From NCBI GenBank assembly GCA_030152585.1, contig JASLJC010000057.1, forward strand, positions 1 through 64,000: 64,000 nt of DNA, given 5' to 3'. The position numbers and the translations under genes are program-made. Shown piece after piece: positions 60,013 to 64,000 of this stretch (positions are counted from its first letter, which is position 1; the number at the start of each line of letters is the position of its first letter). The stretch is from Savagea sp. Its GTDB lineage: Bacteria; Bacillota; Bacilli; Bacillales_A; Planococcaceae. The notes under the pieces are model-generated. The model ran no database searches and was not told the DNA's origin. It saw only the letters and a program-made list of their open reading frames with translations.

Positions 60013-61677
60013 TCAAATACTACTAACAGCCGCATGTGTTGCTTCATAAATGCGGCGATTCAACTGTACCGTATGAGACGTCGTTTCGGCTTCAGACCAG
60101 CGTAATGCTTCTTTCATATAAGCCGTAACGTCGTCTTTCCACTTGAATACCCATCCGATATCAAAAAATAACGTCCCCGTACGACGCATGAAAAAGTCAA
60201 GAGGTGTTAACGCTAATTCATATTCCATCGCATATAAAACGAGCAACTGAATAATCGGTGGTAAAGCATGACCTTTTTGTATACGTGGAACGAGCGAAAG
60301 AACGTCATCGATATTCGTTCCATACATCGCAAGTAAGCCTTTTGCTTCTCTTTCTGTAAACGGTGTTCTCGCCGCAACTATCGGTGCCATGTCGTCGATA
60401 TATCGTTTATAATCAGACGGATGTTGAAAATTACCGCCCGATAATCGAATAAACTTCGTCTCACACGGTAAACATTCAATATCATATTGTTTTTGAAGAC
60501 GTTTGCACACTTCATCGGTTACGTCTTCTGCCATTTTACGATATCCGGTCAATTTTCCGCCTGCAATCGTTAATAAACCTGTACGAGACGTCCAAATTTC
60601 ATCTTTTCGCGAAACTTCAGAAGGATCTTTTCCTTCTTCTTGAATGAGTGGTCGTACACCGGCCCAACTCGATTCAATATCTTCCATTTTCACGGATACA
60701 TGTGGAAACATATCATGGATTGCATCGAGTAAATATTGTTTATCCCCAATTGTAATATGTGGATTTTGTAATGGACCATTATATTCCGTATCCGTCGTGC
60801 CGACGTACGTTTTCCCACTGCGCGGAATCGCAAAAATCATACGACCGTCTGGCACGTCAAAATAAATCGATTGACGGAGAGGAAACTTCGCTTGGTCAAA
60901 AACGATATGAATCCCTTTCGTATGAAAGAGTGATTTCCCTTTAATCGGCTCATCCTGTTCGACGAGTTGTTCAATCCACGGACCTGTCGCATTGACAATT
61001 TGACGACCATAGACATGATATTCTTCACCTGTCAATTGATCCATTAACTCGACGCCTGAGACGTTTCCTTTTCGGTTGTATGAGAACGATTCAACTTTGA
61101 CGTAATTCAACAACGTCGCACCGAGATCGACTGCTTTTTTGAGTACTTCAATCGTTAGACGGGCATCATCCGTACGATATTCTACGTAATAGCCACCGCC
61201 TGTTAATCCTTTTTCATTTAATAACGGTTCTTTTTGCAACGTCTCTTTTTTCGTCAACATTTCACGACGTTCTTCTTTTTTAACGCCGGCTAAATAATCG
61301 TATAGACGTAATCCGACCGAAGTCGACCGTTTTCCAAGTTGCCCTTTTTGATAAATCGGCAACAACATCGGTTCAGGATGTGTCACATGTGGACCATTTT
61401 CGTATACGATTTCGCGTTCGCGCCCGACGTCGGCGACCATTTTCACTTCAAAGTTTTTCAAATAACGCAAACCACCGTGAACGAGTTTCGTCGAACGACT
61501 CGACGTACCGGCTGCGAAATCTTGCATCTCGACGAGTACGGTCGACAATCCTCGTGCTGCTGCATCTAACGCAATACCTGCTCCTGTAATCCCACCGCCG
61601 ATAATGACGACATCATACGTATTTCCATTAATTCGATTCAATGCATTTTTTCTTTCGATCGCTGACAGTTGTTTCAC
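60013..61677 (-). CDS. glpD: Aerobic glycerol-3-phosphate dehydrogenase GlpD
   Basis: GlpD oxidises glycerol-3-phosphate to dihydroxyacetone phosphate at the membrane and passes electrons to quinone. The 554-aa flavoprotein has the FAD motif IIGGGITGAGIALDAAARG near 26-44, SSRSTKLVHGGLRYL and PRSGKTYVGTTDT. The start is GTG (61675-61677) with AAGGAG 8 nt upstream. glpF and glpK are not adjacent; the next gene is an aldehyde dehydrogenase. An extended -10 (TGA-TATAGT, 61720-61725) lies about 45 nt upstream. Confidence 0.96.
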   Translation of the reverse strand: MKQLSAIERKNALNRINGNTYDVVIIGGGITGAGIALDAAARGLSTVLVEMQDFAAGTSSRSTKLVHGGLRYLKNFEVKMVADVGREREIVYENGPHVTHPEPMLLPIYQKGQLGKRSTSVGLRLYDYLAGVKKEERREMLTKKETLQKEPLLNEKGLTGGGYYVEYRTDDARLTIEVLKKAVDLGATLLNYVKVESFSYNRKGNVSGVELMDQLTGEEYHVYGRQIVNATGPWIEQLVEQDEPIKGKSLFHTKGIHIVFDQAKFPLRQSIYFDVPDGRMIFAIPRSGKTYVGTTDTEYNGPLQNPHITIGDKQYLLDAIHDMFPHVSVKMEDIESSWAGVRPLIQEEGKDPSEVSRKDEIWTSRTGLLTIAGGKLTGYRKMAEDVTDEVCKRLQKQYDIECLPCETKFIRLSGGNFQHPSDYKRYIDDMAPIVAARTPFTEREAKGLLAMYGTNIDDVLSLVPRIQKGHALPPIIQLLVLYAMEYELALTPLDFFMRRTGTLFFDIGWVFKWKDDVTAYMKEALRWSEAETTSHTVQLNRRIYEATHAAVSSI

Positions 61678-61719
61678 ATGTCTCTCTCCTTACCATTTTT
61701 AGTCGTACGTCCTTCCTAT

Positions 61720-61728
61720 TTACTATAT
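61720..61728 (-). promoter_or_regulatory. Possible extended -10 promoter for glpD
   Basis: Minus strand TGA followed by TATAGT (61720-61725). No convincing -35. Confidence 0.4.
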
Positions 61729-61858
61729 CATCTTTACCCAACTTGCTAAAAATGAAAACGTCAGCTGAAAACAACAGACCGAATGTAAATCCGTCATTCC
61801 TTTTAAAAAATATATACGTCGTAACATCTATTGCACTACTAGCACATTTCAAAATGGC

Positions 61859-61904
61859 ATAAAAAAACTAGTGAACGTTTACGTTTGTAAACATTCACTA
61901 GTTA
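61859..61904 (-). terminator. Terminator after the unknown exported-protein gene
   Basis: A 17-bp stem with one mismatch (61867-61882 side with 61887-61903), tetraloop, then seven T on minus. Confidence 0.92.
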
Positions 61905-62918
61905 TTATAAAGCCGTCCGCATATCGTATCGTTCGTCAGTGAGCCATCGCTCGAGTGACTGACGTTCTTCTACTGTCATGTCCGCATCGATAAAAATCCG
62001 CTCATCGAGTAAACGAAAATGACGTTTCACTGCATCCCAATGCCATGTGAAAAAATAATGTGCATCGTTTTGTTCATGATGCATATATCCTTGTAACGTT
62101 TCATCGTCGAGCTGTTTCATTCTTTGCATATACGTATCGCCTTCAATATCGACTTCATGCATACGTCCTTGTTGATAAACAGCTAACAATTCGATTTCTT
62201 GATTGGCATTGTATAAAAGTACGGTCGCATCGCGTAATTGTACGATTGAAAAAGGATTTTGTTCATCTTCCGCTCGAAAAATACGTTCACTTACAGAGTA
62301 AAGTGGTTGTAATATACCGTAATTTTCTTTTTCACTCATTAAATACAATTCAATTTGACCTTGATACGTTTCATCACTTTTTTCGTTTGCACGAACGACG
62401 TACAATTGTTCTTCTCTTTCATGGTCTTTTACATGGAAACGAGCAATTTCCCTATTTTCGATTACTGCACGTTCTAACTGTACTTCTCGATTATCAAATT
62501 CACGCGGTGCGCCGAGAAGAGCAGAAACGATATTGTTATCTTGCGGTAAATCAATCGCTGCATAATCGTAAATACCTAACTTCTTTTTCTTAGAAATAAC
62601 GAAAAGAGGTGTACCGTCTTCATGCATAATAATAACAGGCATACGCCCTTCTTGCACGACGGTTTCGGCCGCTGTTTTCATCTCTTTTTTCATCTGTTCA
62701 AAGTTCGTTGAACGAACGTATCGGAAAAAACGATTCGCTTCTTTCTCATCTACCGGCGTAACGTGGACAGATTCGTAAAAAAGTGGCTCATCGTTTTCCT
62801 CTATACTATGTATCGTTAACCCGACCGTCTGTTCATAAGATGCTAAATATTTTGCATATAAATGAACCCCGATGAAAAAAGCGAGTGTAAATACACTGCC
62901 CCAAAACAACTTCCTCAT
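61905..62918 (-). CDS. Membrane-anchored protein of unknown function
   Basis: A 337-aa protein with an N-terminal hydrophobic helix (about 5-23, no lipobox), followed by a soluble, acidic extracytoplasmic part. I recognise no family or catalytic motif. AGGTG precedes ATG 62916-62918 at 6 nt. It has its own promoter and terminator, so it is a single-gene unit between glpD and an SLH protein gene. Confidence 0.8.
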   Translation of the reverse strand: MRKLFWGSVFTLAFFIGVHLYAKYLASYEQTVGLTIHSIEENDEPLFYESVHVTPVDEKEANRFFRYVRSTNFEQMKKEMKTAAETVVQEGRMPVIIMHEDGTPLFVISKKKKLGIYDYAAIDLPQDNNIVSALLGAPREFDNREVQLERAVIENREIARFHVKDHEREEQLYVVRANEKSDETYQGQIELYLMSEKENYGILQPLYSVSERIFRAEDEQNPFSIVQLRDATVLLYNANQEIELLAVYQQGRMHEVDIEGDTYMQRMKQLDDETLQGYMHHEQNDAHYFFTWHWDAVKRHFRLLDERIFIDADMTVEERQSLERWLTDERYDMRTAL

Positions 62919-62985
62919 ATTATCACCTCACTTTTAATCTTTTATCTTCCCTGTCTACTTTTTGACACGTAAAGAGCTATTTTTC

Positions 62986-63014
62986 ATTATATTATAAGGC
63001 CTATCGAAATTCAA
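62986..63014 (-). promoter_or_regulatory. Promoter of the unknown exported-protein gene
   Basis: Minus strand: TTGAAT (63009-63014), 17 nt, TATAAT (62986-62991). A second overlapping TATAAT lies at 62991-62996. Confidence 0.65.
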
Positions 63015-63125
63015 AGTGGATTTTTAGGACTTTTTCCATCATTTTCTACATATTTTTTTCACAACGTTGTCACTTCAACCTTCCTCCCTTTCAAAAAGAC
63101 ATATGAAATTAAATTTTCCTTCACA

Positions 63126-63166
63126 AACGAAAAAGAGAGGGCACGAGCGCCACTCTCTTTTTTCTT
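63126..63166 (-). terminator. Terminator after the SLH protein gene
   Basis: AAAAAGAGAG-GGC with GCC-CTCTCTTTTTT, T-rich on both strands, right after the stop at 63171. Confidence 0.85.
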
Positions 63167-63170
63167 ATTT

Positions 63171-64000
63171 TTATTGTTGTAACATACGGTAAATCATAAC
63201 CGTTGATTCTGCACGTGTCGCACGTTCAGTCGGTAAGAAATAACCGCCTGTACCGTTAACGATATGAAGTGCTGCTGCTTTATATACCGCATCTTGTGCA
63301 AATTGACCGATAGAAGCATCATCACGGAACGGTTTCGGTTTCGCCACGAGTGCAAATGTTTGATCTTTTTCGTATTCTAACGCACGAATGATAAACGTCG
63401 CAACTTCTTGACGTGTAATCGGATCATTCATCGCAAATGTCCCATTGTCGAATCCTTTGACGATTCCTTCACGCGCTAACGCTTCGATTCCGCCATATGC
63501 CCACGTATGCGAAGCATGAACATCTTTAAACGTATTGGCAAATGGACGATGTTCTAATTGTAAACTACGTGCTAACATTACCGCAAATTCACCACGTGTA
63601 ATCGATTGATGCGGATGAAATAAACCGTTAGCATCTCCGAAGACAACTTCTTTTTCATACAATGCTTGAATTTCTTTTTCAGCGAAACTTTGCGCAACAT
63701 CGCGTAACGGGCGTTTCGTCTCTTCTTTCGGACGATCGATTTGTTGTAACGTACCCGTTGCTGCTTGTTCAACGACAAATCCTGTCGCATCTTTTAACAT
63801 TACGGCAATCGTTTCGCCTTTTTTCAACGGACGGTCGAGTTCAAATGAAAACGTTCCGTCTCGTTTTAAGTCAACACGTTGTAACTCCGTTTCTTTTCCA
63901 CGGTGTTGTAACGTATACGTCACACGAATTTTCTTATTCATATCGACGCCACGACTAAACAATTGTTCTTCTTCTACGACAAGGTCGAAATATTGATCTT
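63171..64000 (-). CDS. SLH-domain surface protein, 5' end outside window
   Basis: The frame has no stop between 63171 and the right edge, and codons upstream of the apparent start read on smoothly (Asp-Gln-Tyr-Phe-Asp-Leu-Val-Val-Glu), so this is the C-terminal 276 residues of a longer protein, not a complete gene. It shows an Ig-like strand region (FSFELDRPLKKGETIAVML) and then three SLH repeats (ITRGEFAVMLARSL, ITRQEVATFIIRAL, RAESTVMIYRML). It should be held on the wall through secondary polymer. Confidence 0.88.
   Translation of the reverse strand, partial: DQYFDLVVEEEQLFSRGVDMNKKIRVTYTLQHRGKETELQRVDLKRDGTFSFELDRPLKKGETIAVMLKDATGFVVEQAATGTLQQIDRPKEETKRPLRDVAQSFAEKEIQALYEKEVVFGDANGLFHPHQSITRGEFAVMLARSLQLEHRPFANTFKDVHASHTWAYGGIEALAREGIVKGFDNGTFAMNDPITRQEVATFIIRALEYEKDQTFALVAKPKPFRDDASIGQFAQDAVYKAAALHIVNGTGGYFLPTERATRAESTVMIYRMLQQ

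Overview
The window looks like a chromosome segment of a Gram-positive member of the order Bacillales. The gene order yeaC-yeaD-yebA-guaA-(x)-pbuG-yebG-purE...purD-(x)-yerA-yerB-yerC-pcrB-pcrA-ligA-camS-gatC-gatA-gatB-dgkB matches the Bacillus subtilis backbone as I remember it. Ribosome binding sites are strong AGGAGG types, intrinsic terminators are frequent, and three proteins carry S-layer homology (SLH) domains, which would suit a Planococcaceae/Caryophanaceae-like or related rod. I cannot name the genus. Nearly every gene is on the minus strand, so the window reads right to left; only a small membrane protein (30804) and a LytR-CpsA-Psr protein (46577) are on plus. I saw no rRNA, tRNA, CRISPR array, prophage or insertion sequence.

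Layout from left to right. 1-13285: housekeeping run dgkB (cut by the window edge), gatB/gatA/gatC, camS, ligA, pcrA, pcrB, yerC, yerB, yerA. 13445-16523: a two-gene insertion, a soluble haem-globin chemoreceptor (HemAT) overlapping a PAS-GGDEF-EAL protein. 16524-17323: an AT-rich gap with a direct-repeat array, a palindrome and two overlapping micro-ORFs. 17324-28023: purine operon purE-K-S-Q-L-F-M-N-H-D, lacking the purB and purC that usually sit between purK and purS. 28220-32833: yebG, pbuG, an unknown gene and guaA. 32987-39628: transglutaminase/DUF58/MoxR operon, then nadE and pncB. 40036-47497: cell-surface block (SLH phosphodiester glycosidase, O-antigen-ligase-like protein, SLH-DUF4855 protein, LCP ligase). 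47597-64000: glutamate symporter, deoxyribonucleotidase, aconitase plus PrpF, a very long YhgE/Pip protein, an AI-2E family permease, a succinate-semialdehyde-type dehydrogenase, glpD, an unknown exported protein and the C-terminal part of another SLH protein.

The most striking observation is in purine synthesis. PurQ has lost its class I glutaminase nucleophile and catalytic histidine (Gly86 and Leu194 where Cys and His are expected). GuaA has lost the nucleophile of its glutaminase domain (Gly89) and the rest of that domain is degenerate. PurF keeps its N-terminal cysteine, but its glutamine-binding loop and oxyanion-hole motif are altered. The ammonia-using halves (PurL, the GuaA ATP pyrophosphatase, the PurF phosphoribosyltransferase) look intact apart from one unusual residue in PurL. 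The simplest reading is that this organism feeds purine synthesis with free ammonium instead of glutamine, as might evolve in an ammonia-rich habitat; this is inference. The purE and pbuG promoters each carry an inverted PurBox-like pair that also looks like the terminator of the gene upstream.
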